Under the pieces are notes generated by a model. It saw only the letters and a list, made by a program, of their open reading frames with translations, was not told the DNA's origin and did no database searches. Below, one piece after another: positions 33,451 to 42,191 of a stretch of DNA of 64,000 nt; position 1 is the stretch's first letter, and every line of letters starts with the position of its first letter. The stretch is taken from assembly GCA_025463305.1 (NCBI GenBank), contig JAOBWK010000036.1, positions 1 through 64,000 on the forward strand, read 5' to 3'. Position numbers and translations under genes: made by a program. The stretch comes from Ilumatobacteraceae bacterium (GTDB taxonomy: Bacteria > Actinomycetota > Acidimicrobiia > Acidimicrobiales > Ilumatobacteraceae).

Positions 33451-35097
33451 TCAGGCGGCGGCGCGCTTGGGGTCGAAGGTGGGGAGGCGGTGCACGGGCT
33501 GGGTCCACTCGCCCGAGCAGCGCAGCAGGCGGACCCGCTGGCTGTTCGCCTCCAGGTAGCGGGCGATGCAGAGGGTCTCGTCGACGCCGTGGCGGGTCAG
33601 CGGCGCGTGGAGCGGAGCGATCGCCGGCGGCGGCAGGTCGAGGCCGAGCGACAGCGTGCCGTCGACGCCGCTGTGGAGCAGGCGGCCGTGGTCGAACTCG
33701 AACCGGATGTCGCCGATCTGCAGCTCGAGCTGCTGGGCGTGGCGGAGGTGGTCGATCATCCGCTGGCGACGGATCGCCCCGGCGAGGGCCTGGGCGCGGT
33801 CGCGGACCGAGGCGGCTTCTTCGAACCGCTGGGCGCGGGCGAGCGTGAGCATGCGTTCACGCAGCGGTGCGAGGAGCACGTCGGGCTCGCCGTCGAGGCC
33901 GCGCCGGACCATCTCGACGGCATCGGCGTAGCGGACGGGATCGGCGGTGCCCGAGCAGGGGCACTCGGCGATGCCGAGCTGGGCGGCGGTGCACTGTGGG
34001 GCACCCACCGGTGCGACGTAGCGGCGGCCGAGCCTGGCCGTGCACCGGCGCAGGGGCACGACGGACTGGATCGCCTCGATCACCAGGTTGGCCATCGTGC
34101 GTGATGGCAGGGGGCCGATGTGGAGGCCGTCGGGCTTGGCGTCCTTGACGATGGCCAGCCGCGGCCACGCCTCCTCGGTGGACAGCCGCACGTAGCAGTA
34201 CCGGTCCCACGTGGTGCCCTGCTTGTTGTAGCGCGGTGAGAGCTGGTGGAGGTAGCGCAGCTCGAGCACGCCGGCGGTGAGCGGATCCGGGGTCTCGACG
34301 TGGCTGACCCGCTGGGCCTCGCGCAACATCGGGCCGATCTTGCGCCGGTCCTCGCTGCCGAAGTAGCTGCGCACCCGCTGGCGCAGGTTGGTGGCCTTGC
34401 CGACGTAGAGCACCTCGCCTCGGGCGTCGTGGAACAGGTACACGCCCGGCGTGCGGGGCAGCTGGTTGGTGAGCTTCAGCTTGGCCACCTGCGGATGCCC
34501 GCCGATCTTGGGCAGCAGTTGGAGGTCGTCGAGGCCGAGCACGCCGAACGCTGACGCGCGTTCGAGCAGGAGGTGGAGGAGATCGGCGGTGGCGAGCGCG
34601 TCGTCGAGGGCGCGGTGGCTCGGCTGGTGATCGAGTCGGAACCGGCTGGACAGCGTGCCCAGCCGGCAGTCGGGCACCTCGTCACGCACCAACCGACGGG
34701 CGAGCGCGAGCGTGTCGATCGCGATGTTGGGCAGCACCGGCCGGTGCGCGCGCTGCAGCGCGGCGTTGATGAAGCCGACGTCGAAGCGCACGTTGTGGCC
34801 GACCACGACCGAATCGCGGCAGAACTCGAGCAGCGACGGCAGCACCTGCTCGATGCGCGGCGCGGGGATGACCATCGCGTCGGAGATGCCGGTGAGCACG
34901 GTGATCGAGGGCGGGATCGCGCGCCCGGGGTTGACCAGCGTCTGGAACGTGCCGAGGCACTCGCCGCCGCGCACCTTGATGGCCCCGATCTCGGTGATGT
35001 AATCGCCGTTGCGGTCGCCGCCGGTGGTCTCGAGGTCCAGCACGCAGAACGTGACGTCGCAGAGCGGTGTGCCGAGATCATCGAACGTACGTTGCAT
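33451..35097 (-). CDS. DEDD exonuclease fused to GIY-YIG (UvrC/Cho-like) nuclease
   Basis: This 548-residue DNA-repair-type protein has an N-terminal DnaQ-like 3'-5' exonuclease: VLDLETTGG, GHNVRFDVGF, and the late HRALDDALAT, giving all DEDDh acids and the His. A GIY-YIG endonuclease domain follows from about residue 225: PGVYLFHDARGEVLYVGKAT, then NLRQRVRSYF. A UVR-like helix pair (RFEEAASVRDRAQAL) lies near 430. Mycobacteria carry the same fusion (Rv2191-type). It lacks the UvrC C-terminal RNase H-like nuclease. The ATG at 35097 was chosen because upstream residues cross into the NYN promoter region. Confidence 0.9.
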   Translation of the reverse strand: MQRTFDDLGTPLCDVTFCVLDLETTGGDRNGDYITEIGAIKVRGGECLGTFQTLVNPGRAIPPSITVLTGISDAMVIPAPRIEQVLPSLLEFCRDSVVVGHNVRFDVGFINAALQRAHRPVLPNIAIDTLALARRLVRDEVPDCRLGTLSSRFRLDHQPSHRALDDALATADLLHLLLERASAFGVLGLDDLQLLPKIGGHPQVAKLKLTNQLPRTPGVYLFHDARGEVLYVGKATNLRQRVRSYFGSEDRRKIGPMLREAQRVSHVETPDPLTAGVLELRYLHQLSPRYNKQGTTWDRYCYVRLSTEEAWPRLAIVKDAKPDGLHIGPLPSRTMANLVIEAIQSVVPLRRCTARLGRRYVAPVGAPQCTAAQLGIAECPCSGTADPVRYADAVEMVRRGLDGEPDVLLAPLRERMLTLARAQRFEEAASVRDRAQALAGAIRRQRMIDHLRHAQQLELQIGDIRFEFDHGRLLHSGVDGTLSLGLDLPPPAIAPLHAPLTRHGVDETLCIARYLEANSQRVRLLRCSGEWTQPVHRLPTFDPKRAAA

Positions 35098-35156
35098 CGT
35101 GACCACCAGAGCAGAACACCCGTTCGCTGTCAAGGGCCGCCGCGAGACGGCACCGG

Positions 35157-35162
35157 TACGCT
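35157..35162 (+). promoter_or_regulatory. Candidate -10 box TACGCT of the NYN nuclease gene
   Basis: TACGCT ends 7 bases before the GTG at 35170, with no Shine-Dalgarno sequence. Confidence 0.5.
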
Positions 35163-35169
35163 GGGCATC

Positions 35170-36609
35170 GTGACGATCGACGACCAGAACAGCGTCGAGA
35201 CGGTCGTGCCGGTCGACGTGCCGGTCGACGTCCCGGTCGACGTCCCGGTCGACGTCCAGGGTCTGCCCGACTCGGCGTTGCGCTCGGCGATGGAGTTCGC
35301 GGTCGGCATCGTCGCGGCCGGGCAGAAGCTCCGTCCGCCCCTCGCGCATCCTGCTGGGATGAAGCCGCACCTGCGGACGGCTCGGCTCGATCGCCCCGGG
35401 CTGGCTGCGGTGCGTCGCGCGATCGTCGGCGATCCGCCGTTCCGGGCCCGGCTCGGCGAGGCGGCCACCGACGAGCTCGTCGATCCGCTCGGCATCGCCT
35501 GGCTGCAGCGCGGTGACGGATGGGTCGAGACCGTCCGCGCCCTGCACCTCGCGGCGAAGGAGGAGGAAGCCAACGCCTCCACCGAGGCCGCGCTGCGCAA
35601 GGCCGAGCGGCGGCGCGAGGCGGCCGAGCAGGTGGCCGCGCGAGCCAATGCCGAGCTGATCAGCCATCACGATGCGGTGGCCCGCGAGCAGCTCCGCCGC
35701 GAGCGCGCCGAACAGGCGGCCACCGCGGCATCCGTGGAGAGCGGGTCGCTGCGCAACGAGATCGCCGGTCTGCGCCGCGAGGTCGAACGGTTGCGCAGCC
35801 GGCTCGATCAGGAGGGTGCGCGGGCCGATCGAGCCGAGGCCGCGACGGCTGCGGCCGGCGAGCAGCTGCGGATCGTCGAAGCCCTCCGCGACGAGATGCT
35901 GGCGTCTCGCGCGGCCGAGGCCGGGCGGTTGCGTGACCACGACGCGGCGGTCACCGTGACGAACGCCGAAGGCGAGCAGAACGCGCGGATCGCCGCTCGC
36001 GCCCTGCAGCAGGCCGCGGCGGCGACTCGCGATCTCGCCTCGGCACTCGCCACGGCCAGCGAGGCCCTCGCCGTGCCGGCGACGGTGATGCGCAACGAGC
36101 GTCCGGAACGCCACGTTCCACCCGATCGGCAACCCCGTGCGCGTGGCAGCCAGCGCCGACCGATCGCCATTCCTGGCGGGGTCTACGGCGATTCGCTCGC
36201 CGCGGCGAGCCACCTGCTGCGCACGCCGAGGGTGGTGCTCGTCGTCGACGGCTACAACGTCGCCAAGCTCGCCTGGCCGACGCTCGAGCTCGCGGATCAA
36301 CGCGACCGCTGCATCGATCTCCTGGAGGACGTCGCCCGCCGCCACGGCACCGAGATCCACGTGGTCTTCGACGGCGCCGACGTGGTGGGCGCGTCATCGC
36401 GCCGGCGGATGATCCGCGTGCAGTTCTCGCCGTCGGGGGTCTCGGCCGACGACGTGATCCGCGGCGAGGTGCGCGCTCTGCCGGCCTCGACGCCCGTCGT
36501 GGTCGCCACCAACGATCAGGCCATCGTCACCGATGTCCGCGGCGACGGCGCGAACGTCATCACTTCCGACATGCTGCTCACCGTCGCCGGTCGCACGCCC
36601 CAGCGCTGA
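35170..36609 (+). CDS. NYN-domain (YacP-like) ribonuclease with coiled-coil arm
   Basis: The protein has 479 residues. After a VPVD tandem repeat (residues 13-28), a helical Arg-rich region and a long Ala/Glu/Arg coiled coil (about 130-300) precede a C-terminal NYN domain. That domain has the acidic metal-binding residues in VVLVVDGYNVAKLAWP, VVFDGADVVG, VSADDVIRGEV and VVATNDQAIVTDV. This domain is the Rae1/YacP kind of PIN-like endoribonuclease. The coiled coil suggests an oligomer or a partner. It is divergent from the exonuclease/GIY-YIG gene and convergent with the secreted peptidase gene. Confidence 0.87.
   Translation: MTIDDQNSVETVVPVDVPVDVPVDVPVDVQGLPDSALRSAMEFAVGIVAAGQKLRPPLAHPAGMKPHLRTARLDRPGLAAVRRAIVGDPPFRARLGEAATDELVDPLGIAWLQRGDGWVETVRALHLAAKEEEANASTEAALRKAERRREAAEQVAARANAELISHHDAVAREQLRRERAEQAATAASVESGSLRNEIAGLRREVERLRSRLDQEGARADRAEAATAAAGEQLRIVEALRDEMLASRAAEAGRLRDHDAAVTVTNAEGEQNARIAARALQQAAAATRDLASALATASEALAVPATVMRNERPERHVPPDRQPRARGSQRRPIAIPGGVYGDSLAAASHLLRTPRVVLVVDGYNVAKLAWPTLELADQRDRCIDLLEDVARRHGTEIHVVFDGADVVGASSRRRMIRVQFSPSGVSADDVIRGEVRALPASTPVVVATNDQAIVTDVRGDGANVITSDMLLTVAGRTPQR
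35206..35253 (+). repeat. Four 12-bp tandem repeats encoding VPVD
   Basis: Four copies of GTSCCGGTCGAC (S = G or C) are in frame and encode VPVD four times near the N-terminus of the NYN protein. Copies 1-2 have GTG and copies 3-4 GTC as first codon. In-frame 12-bp units can gain or lose copies without a frameshift. Confidence 0.9.
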
Positions 36610-36630
36610 CGCTGCGGTGGCGGCGCCCGC

Positions 36631-38616
36631 CTACTGGGGCAGGTACAGCAGCGCGATCAGGGTCTTGCCCGTGGGGACGAGGCTCGCCGCCGACTCCAGG
36701 TCCGGCGAGGCGAACGCGTCCTTCCCGAGGGCGAGGACGCTGAAGATGTTGCCGTTGGGCGCGCGGTAGACGGCCTGGTCGCTGCCGGTGATCGGCTGCT
36801 GGTTCGCGACGTACGTGAACCCCGCAGCCGTGAGCTCGGGCTTGTACGCGGCGAGCACGTCCTCCACGCCGAGGTCGCTGGTGTGCAGCTCACCGTAGAC
36901 CTGCGTGCTGCCGAGGCCGAGCGCGGCAGTGAGCTCGGGGGAGTCGAGCACCGCGTCGATGCCGGCCGGTCGGGGGATCGTCTTCCACCACGACGGTTCC
37001 GCGATGTCGGGGTCGGGGTCGCACGTCGTGCCCTGCTTGGGCGACGTCAGCTCGGTGAGCAGCGCGGCCTCGATCTTGGTCACGCACGTCGACGCCAGCA
37101 GCTGCCCGTGGCCCTCGCCGGTGTAGGTGACGAGCGTGGCGCTGGGTCCGAGGTCCTTCGTCATCTCCTGCGCCCAGCGGAACGGCGTCGCGGGATCGTT
37201 GGTGCCGCCGATGATGACGATGGGCACCTTGCCGGAGTAGCTGAGCGTGTTGATCGGCTGCGCGGGCATCATCACCAGGCACTGGGCCTCGGCGTCGAAG
37301 TCGTCGGCGCTCAGGGTGGCTGCGAACCGGGGCGCTGCGGCCTTCAACTTCGCGGCGAGCGCTGCCGGGTCCGGCGGCGTCTGGCCCTCGATGCCGCTCG
37401 CGCAGTCGATCACCGTGAAGGACTGCTGGATCGTGTCGTAGTGGCCTTTGTCGTCGCGCCCGGAGTAGCCGTCGGCGAGGCGGAACAAGCCGGCGGGGTC
37501 ACCCTTGGTGGCGTCCTGCAGGGCGTTGCCGAGCACCGGCCAGTCGCTCTTGCTGTAGAGCGCTGCAAGCGTTGCGGCCCGCACCACGGTCTGGTTGGCC
37601 ATCCGGCCGTCGCTGTTCGTGATCGGGTTCGCATCGAGCTTCGCCACCAACGCATCCCATGCCGTCGGGACGTCGGCCGAGGTGAACGCGCACTCGGTGT
37701 GCGATTGGCACCACGTCGCCCAATCGTCGAACGCGTGCTCGAACCCGACGAGCTGGGTCTCGTACTGCTGCTCGATGGTGTCGCCGCTCGGCTCGAACGC
37801 GGAGTCGAGGACCAGAGCGCGGATGTGGTGGGGGAACGTCGTCGCGTAGACGGCGCCGAGGTACGTGCCATACGAGATGCCCAGGTAGCTGATGGTGCTG
37901 TCGCCCATCGCGACGCGGATCGCGTCCATGTCCTTGGCGGTGTTCGTGGTGGAGAGGAACTGCAGCGTGTCGCCGTACTTGGCCTTGCAGGCCGAGCTGA
38001 ACGCCGTCTCGGAGTCGTCGAGCGCCTGCTGCTCGGCCGGGGTGTCCGGCGTGTCGTCGAGGTACGCCGATGCGTCCTGCTGGGCGTCGGTGAGGCAGCG
38101 GACGCCGTCGGAGCGATCCACGCCGCGCGGGTCGAAGCCGACCAGGTCGAAGTTCGTCAGCCCGAGTGAGCTGGAGATGGTGGAGCCACCCTGGGCGATG
38201 GAGTCGAACCCGGATCCGCCGGGACCACCGGGGTTGAACAGCACGGCGCCGGTTCGTTTGCCGGTGGCCGGGACCCGCACGAGCGCGAGGTCGATCGTGG
38301 TGCCCGACGGGGAGCCGTAGTCGAGCGGCACCTTCAGCGTGGCGCACTGCAGGACCGCGTCGGTGGCCTTCGGGTCGGTGCACGTTGCCCAGTGGAGCGA
38401 TCCGGCGTCGCCCGTGGCGCTGTTGCCGCCGCTGCCAGGGTTGCCCGTGCCGGCCGTCGAGTCGCTCGTGACCGGGCCGGAGCCCGTGGTGGTGGAGCCG
38501 TCGGCGTGCGACTGGGTCGTGGCGACACCGGACGAGCTGGCGCAACCGGCGGCTCCCAGCGCGGCGGCGAGCAGGACGCCGCCAGCGAGCCGGCGACGAG
38601 TTCTGGGGGCGGGCAC
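36631..38616 (-). CDS. Secreted lipoprotein alpha/beta-hydrolase, tripeptidyl-aminopeptidase-like
   Basis: This 661-residue exported hydrolase has a lipoprotein signal with lipobox AAGC (Cys about 25) and a Ser/Gly/Thr-rich linker. The alpha/beta-hydrolase fold has the oxyanion stretch FNPGGPGGSG, the nucleophile elbow GISYGTYLG, the acid in IGGTNDPATP and the His in GEGHGQLL. This order matches the Streptomyces SlpD/SlpE and tripeptidyl aminopeptidase group with its C-terminal TAP-like part. About 130 extra residues follow the catalytic His and may be a separate domain. The start is a GTG 6 bases after CAGAGT. It likely trims peptides outside the cell. Confidence 0.87.
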   Translation of the reverse strand: MPAPRTRRRLAGGVLLAAALGAAGCASSSGVATTQSHADGSTTTGSGPVTSDSTAGTGNPGSGGNSATGDAGSLHWATCTDPKATDAVLQCATLKVPLDYGSPSGTTIDLALVRVPATGKRTGAVLFNPGGPGGSGFDSIAQGGSTISSSLGLTNFDLVGFDPRGVDRSDGVRCLTDAQQDASAYLDDTPDTPAEQQALDDSETAFSSACKAKYGDTLQFLSTTNTAKDMDAIRVAMGDSTISYLGISYGTYLGAVYATTFPHHIRALVLDSAFEPSGDTIEQQYETQLVGFEHAFDDWATWCQSHTECAFTSADVPTAWDALVAKLDANPITNSDGRMANQTVVRAATLAALYSKSDWPVLGNALQDATKGDPAGLFRLADGYSGRDDKGHYDTIQQSFTVIDCASGIEGQTPPDPAALAAKLKAAAPRFAATLSADDFDAEAQCLVMMPAQPINTLSYSGKVPIVIIGGTNDPATPFRWAQEMTKDLGPSATLVTYTGEGHGQLLASTCVTKIEAALLTELTSPKQGTTCDPDPDIAEPSWWKTIPRPAGIDAVLDSPELTAALGLGSTQVYGELHTSDLGVEDVLAAYKPELTAAGFTYVANQQPITGSDQAVYRAPNGNIFSVLALGKDAFASPDLESAASLVPTGKTLIALLYLPQ

Positions 38617-38654
38617 GCCGAAACTCTGTCACAGCCCCCTGCGATGGTGGCGGC

Positions 38655-38864
38655 ATGAACAGCATCATCATCGACTGCGACGACTGCATCATGCGGGCCA
38701 CCCCGGCATGCGCCGACTGCCTCGTCACCCACCTGTGCGATCGTGAAGAACCGTCTGCGAACACGGCGGTCGTGTTCGACATCGCCGAGCAGCGCGCCGT
38801 GCGTTGGTTTGCGGATGCCGGAATGGTGCCTACGCTTCGGCACCGTGCCGCCGCGAACGCCTGA
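38655..38864 (+). CDS. Small cysteine-rich protein
   Basis: I do not recognise a family. This 69-residue protein has five cysteines in the first 28 residues (CDDC, CADC, then LCDRE), a layout that could bind zinc or a small Fe-S cluster. A short helix (AEQRAVRWFADAG) and a basic end follow. GATGGT lies 6 bases before the ATG, the same promoter spacing as neighbouring genes. It overlaps the queG start by 20 bp in another frame, so the two are expressed together. Confidence 0.6.
   Translation: MNSIIIDCDDCIMRATPACADCLVTHLCDREEPSANTAVVFDIAEQRAVRWFADAGMVPTLRHRAAANA
38831..38836 (+). promoter_or_regulatory. Candidate internal -10 box TACGCT of queG
   Basis: TACGCT lies within the end of the small cysteine-rich gene and ends 8 bases before the queG GTG at 38845. 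It could give queG its own short-leader transcript. Confidence 0.4.
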
Positions 38865-40056
38865 GATCGATGCGCATCCGATCGACGCAGCGTCGCTCGA
38901 CGCTGCGTACCTCGACGGCGCGTACCTCGACACGCTGCGCGAGATCGGCCGGCGCCATGGGATCGATCACCTGGGTGTCGCCCCCGCCGGGGTGATGCAC
39001 CGGGCTCGCGCCGCGCTGCAGACCCGCAAGGCCGCCGGACTGAGCGACTCGATGGAGTTCACCTACCGCAACCCCGAGCGCTCCACCGACCCCGGCGCGG
39101 CCGTCGCTGGAGCGCGGTCGATGCTCGTCGCGGCCCGCAGCTACGCCCTCGACGCCCCACCTGCGCCGGCCGGTCCGTACGCCAGCGTCGCCCGCTACGC
39201 CTGGGTCGATCACTACGCGCCGCTGCGCGCCGGCCTCCAGGAGATCGTGCGGACCCTGCGCAGCGACGGCTACAAGGCGGTCGCGTTCGCCGACGACAAC
39301 TCCGTGGTGGACCGCGAGGCGGCGTGGCTCGGTGGCCTCGGTTGGTTCGGCAAGAACGCCAACATCCTCCTGCCCGGTGCCGGCAGCTTCTTCGTGCTCG
39401 GCTCCGTCATCACGACCGCGCCGTTGCCGCTCGCCGATGGGCCGGTGGCCGACGGCTGCGGCACGTGCCGGCGCTGCATCGACGGTTGCCCGACGGGCGC
39501 CATCGTCGCGCCCGGTGTCGTCGATGCCGGGCGCTGCCTGGCCTGGCTGCTGCAGCGGCCAGGCGTGTTCCCGCGCGAGCACCGTGCCGCGCTCGGCAAC
39601 CGCATCTACGGCTGCGACGAATGCCAGACGGTGTGCCCGCCCACCGTGCGCTTCGGCCGCCGAACGTCGGGCACGACCGAGCAGCCGGTGCAGGCGTGGG
39701 TGCCGCTCGTCGAGCTGCTCGAGACCGACGACGACACCGTGCTCGCGCTGTACGGACGCTGGTACATCGCCGATCGCAACCCGATCTGGCTGCGCCGGAA
39801 CGCCTTGATCGCGCTCGCCAACCAGATCGTCGGGAATCGGGTTGTCGCGAGCCGGGTCATCGGGCATCGGGTCGTCGGGAGTGACGACGTGCCCGAGGCC
39901 GTCGTCCGCGTCCTCGTCCGCTGCCTCGCCCACCCCGACCCGATGCTGCGCGCCCACGCGGTGTGGGCCGCGATCGAGGTGGGCCGCGCCGACCTCGTGC
40001 CCACCGACGACACCGATCCGCTGGTGCTCGACGAGCTCGCCGCCGCCCGCCGATGA
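38845..40056 (+). CDS. queG: Epoxyqueuosine reductase
   Basis: This cobalamin-dependent Fe-S enzyme performs the last step of queuosine synthesis, reducing epoxyqueuosine in tRNA. It has 403 residues. The N-terminal catalytic part contains the DREAAWLGGLGWFGKN block and LGSVITT. Two [4Fe-4S] motifs follow, CGTCRRCIDGCPTGA and CDECQTVCPP. The C-terminus is helical with HEAT-like features (DPMLRAHAVWAAIEVG), interrupted by a four-copy pentapeptide repeat. The GTG at 38845 is chosen for its position after TACGCT. It overlaps the next gene by 4 bp. No other queuosine gene is in the window, so the precursor may be salvaged. Confidence 0.92.
   Translation: MPPRTPEIDAHPIDAASLDAAYLDGAYLDTLREIGRRHGIDHLGVAPAGVMHRARAALQTRKAAGLSDSMEFTYRNPERSTDPGAAVAGARSMLVAARSYALDAPPAPAGPYASVARYAWVDHYAPLRAGLQEIVRTLRSDGYKAVAFADDNSVVDREAAWLGGLGWFGKNANILLPGAGSFFVLGSVITTAPLPLADGPVADGCGTCRRCIDGCPTGAIVAPGVVDAGRCLAWLLQRPGVFPREHRAALGNRIYGCDECQTVCPPTVRFGRRTSGTTEQPVQAWVPLVELLETDDDTVLALYGRWYIADRNPIWLRRNALIALANQIVGNRVVASRVIGHRVVGSDDVPEAVVRVLVRCLAHPDPMLRAHAVWAAIEVGRADLVPTDDTDPLVLDELAAARR
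39826..39885 (+). repeat. Four imperfect 15-bp tandem repeats inside queG
   Basis: Four 15-bp units, consensus near GTCRTCGGGNATCGG, encode IVGNR, VVASR, VIGHR and VVGSD in frame, between two helices of the C-terminal region. It looks like a recent in-frame expansion. Confidence 0.8.
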
Positions 40057-41174
40057 AGCACCTGCTCGTCACCAACGACTTCCCGCCCAAGATCGGCGGC
40101 ATCCAGTCCCTGCTGTGGGAGTGGTGGCGCCGGCTGCCGCCCGAGTCCTTCGCGGTGCTCACCAGCCCGTACGACGGCGCGGCCGAGTTCGACGCAGCCC
40201 AACCGTTCCGCATCGAGCGCACACGCGAGCCCGTGCTGCTGCCGCATCCGCTGATGGTGCGCCGGATCGACGCGATGGCCCGCGACGTCGGGGCCGATCT
40301 CGTCGTGCTCGACCCCGCCCTGCCGCTCGGGCTCGTCGGTCCGTCGCTGCAGCTGCCGTACGACCTCGTCCTGCACGGCGCCGAGGTGACGGTGCCCGGC
40401 CGGTTGCCGGGCAGCAAGCAGACGCTCTCGTGGGTGCTCCGCCACGCCCGGCACATCGTCGCCGCCGGCGGCTACCCGGCGGCCGAGGCCGAGCACGCCG
40501 CCGGACGCGCCCTGCCGATCACCGTCGTGCCACCGGGCGTCGACACGGTCAGGTTCCACCCACTCACCGACGAGGAACGGTTGCAGGCACGCGCCGACTT
40601 CGGTCTGTCAGCGCACGCCGAGGTGATCGTCAGCGTGAGCCGACTCGTGCCGCGCAAGGGCTTCGACACCGCCATCCGCGCGGCCGCCGCGCTGCGCCGG
40701 ACGCGCCCCGATCTCGTGCTCGTCATCGCCGGCGGCGGCCGCGATCTGGAGCGCCTGCAGCACCTGGCCGCCGAGCTCGACGCACCCGTCAGGTTCCTCG
40801 GCCGGGTCAGCAACGACGACCTGCCGCGGCTCTACGGATGCGCCGACGTGTACACGATGGCGTGCCGCAACCGCTGGGGCGGCCTCGAGCAGGAGGGCTT
40901 CGGCATCGTGTTCGTCGAGGCCGCGGCGTGCGGTGTGCCCCAGGTCGCCGGGCAGTCCGGTGGGGCGGCCGAGGCCGTTGCCGACGGTGAGACCGGGCTG
41001 GTCGTCCAGCACCCCGACGACCATCGCGAGGTGGCCAGGGCGTTCGAGGCGCTGCTCGACGATCCGGCCCGTCGGCTGGCGATGGGTGCGGCCGCGCGCG
41101 AGCGCGCCGTGGCCATGTTCTCGTACGACGCGCTGGCCGAGCGGCTGGGCAAATCGCTGGGTGCGCTGGCATGA
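40053..41174 (+). CDS. GT4-family glycosyltransferase, PimB-like mannosyltransferase
   Basis: This 373-residue GT-B retaining glycosyltransferase has the N-terminal acceptor loop NDFPPKIGGIQSLLWE and the C-terminal nucleotide-sugar site VSRLVPRKGFD (Arg/Lys pair). The E-x7-E motif reads EQEGFGIVFVEA. The nearest known type by eye is PimB', which adds the second mannose to phosphatidylinositol in mycobacteria. A Ppm-like synthase lies at 53.7 kb, so mannosylated lipids are plausible. It overlaps queG and the next membrane gene by 4 bp each. Confidence 0.87.
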   Translation: MKHLLVTNDFPPKIGGIQSLLWEWWRRLPPESFAVLTSPYDGAAEFDAAQPFRIERTREPVLLPHPLMVRRIDAMARDVGADLVVLDPALPLGLVGPSLQLPYDLVLHGAEVTVPGRLPGSKQTLSWVLRHARHIVAAGGYPAAEAEHAAGRALPITVVPPGVDTVRFHPLTDEERLQARADFGLSAHAEVIVSVSRLVPRKGFDTAIRAAAALRRTRPDLVLVIAGGGRDLERLQHLAAELDAPVRFLGRVSNDDLPRLYGCADVYTMACRNRWGGLEQEGFGIVFVEAAACGVPQVAGQSGGAAEAVADGETGLVVQHPDDHREVARAFEALLDDPARRLAMGAAARERAVAMFSYDALAERLGKSLGALA

Positions 41175-41734
41175 TGGGCGACATGGAGCCCGGCGAGCGC
41201 ATCGTGCGCACGAACCTGATCGGCACGGCCCTGTTCACCATCTCGGCTGTGCTCGCGGCTGCAGTGTTCACCAACGGCTTCCGGGTCGTCGGCGTGGTCG
41301 TGGCCCTCGTGCTGTTCGCGATCGGCATCTTCGGCTTCATCTGGAGCTACATCACCGCCGTCAGCCGCAGCCGCACCGACAACATCGCGGTCGCTCAGCT
41401 CTACTTCCTGGTCAGCGGCTCGTCGCCCAAGCGGGTGCAGCGGTTGATGCTCAGCGCGTTCTTCGTCCAGGTCGTCGTCGCCCTGGCCACCGCCATCGCC
41501 CGCAACCGCACCGACGGCCGGGCCGGGTCCACCTTGGCCTTCGGCATCCTCGTGCCGATGTTCGGCCTCGGACTGAACGGCCTGTGGTGCTCCAAGCACG
41601 GCAGCTTCGGCGCCCGGCTCGTTCCGGGCGAGCGGATCCCCAACGATCCAGCGGCCGATCCCGACGAGATGGGCCCCGACGAGACCGTCCCACCTTCCGA
41701 CGACGAGATGGAGCAGAATTCACGCCATGGCTGA
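41171..41734 (+). CDS. Actinobacterial four-helix membrane protein
   Basis: This 187-residue protein of unknown function has four predicted helices (about residues 17-36, 39-61, 92-113 and 122-142) and an acidic, proline-rich C-terminal tail. It overlaps both neighbours by a few bp, between the PimB-like and SRPBCC genes, where a conserved membrane protein also occurs in other actinobacteria. The ATG at 41171 couples to the upstream stop; a second ATG at 41183 is possible. Confidence 0.75.
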   Translation: MMGDMEPGERIVRTNLIGTALFTISAVLAAAVFTNGFRVVGVVVALVLFAIGIFGFIWSYITAVSRSRTDNIAVAQLYFLVSGSSPKRVQRLMLSAFFVQVVVALATAIARNRTDGRAGSTLAFGILVPMFGLGLNGLWCSKHGSFGARLVPGERIPNDPAADPDEMGPDETVPPSDDEMEQNSRHG

Positions 41735-42161
41735 GACCGCTTTCCAGACCATCAACATTGCCGCGCCGATGGACAAGGTCTACGCCGTTGCCCTCGATGT
41801 CGAGCGCTACCCCGAATGGGCCAAGGACGTCAAGGAAGCCACGGTGCGCTCGCGCGACGCCGAGGGTCGCCCGGTCGAGGTCGAGTTCCGCGCGTCGGCT
41901 CTCGGTCGCAGCACGCACTACACGCTGGCGTACGACTACTCCGAGGCGCCGAAGGTGCTCGGCTGGAAGATGCTCCGCGGCGACATCATGCGCTCGATCG
42001 ACGGCGCGTACACGTTCGCCGAGAACGCCGATGGCACGGTGGAGGTGCGCTACGACCTCGCCATCGAGCTCGTCGTGCCGTTGCCCGGGTTCGTCAAGCG
42101 CCGGGCCGAGCAGCGCATCGTCAACACCGTGCGCGAGCTGAAGGTCCGCTCCGAGTCATGA
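41727..42161 (+). CDS. SRPBCC-family (polyketide cyclase/START-like) protein
   Basis: This 144-residue single-domain hydrophobic-pocket protein has the typical start INIAAPMDKVYAVALDVERY, followed by PEWAKDVKEA, and a long C-terminal helix (FVKRRAEQRIVNTVRELK). Similar small SRPBCC proteins lie next to pimB in mycobacteria (Rv2185c type), where they are thought to bind a lipid. Ligand unknown. It overlaps the membrane-protein gene by 8 bp, and CAGAAT lies 7 bases before its ATG, so it may also have a separate start of transcription. Confidence 0.88.
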   Translation: MAETAFQTINIAAPMDKVYAVALDVERYPEWAKDVKEATVRSRDAEGRPVEVEFRASALGRSTHYTLAYDYSEAPKVLGWKMLRGDIMRSIDGAYTFAENADGTVEVRYDLAIELVVPLPGFVKRRAEQRIVNTVRELKVRSES

Positions 42162-42191
42162 CCTCGATCCGCCCATGGGCCTGACCCACGC

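Noticed and set aside
35098..36360. A 421-residue N-terminal extension of the exonuclease/GIY-YIG protein
   Set aside because: The extension is antisense to the NYN gene and has no domain. The exonuclease fold begins right after the ATG at 35097.
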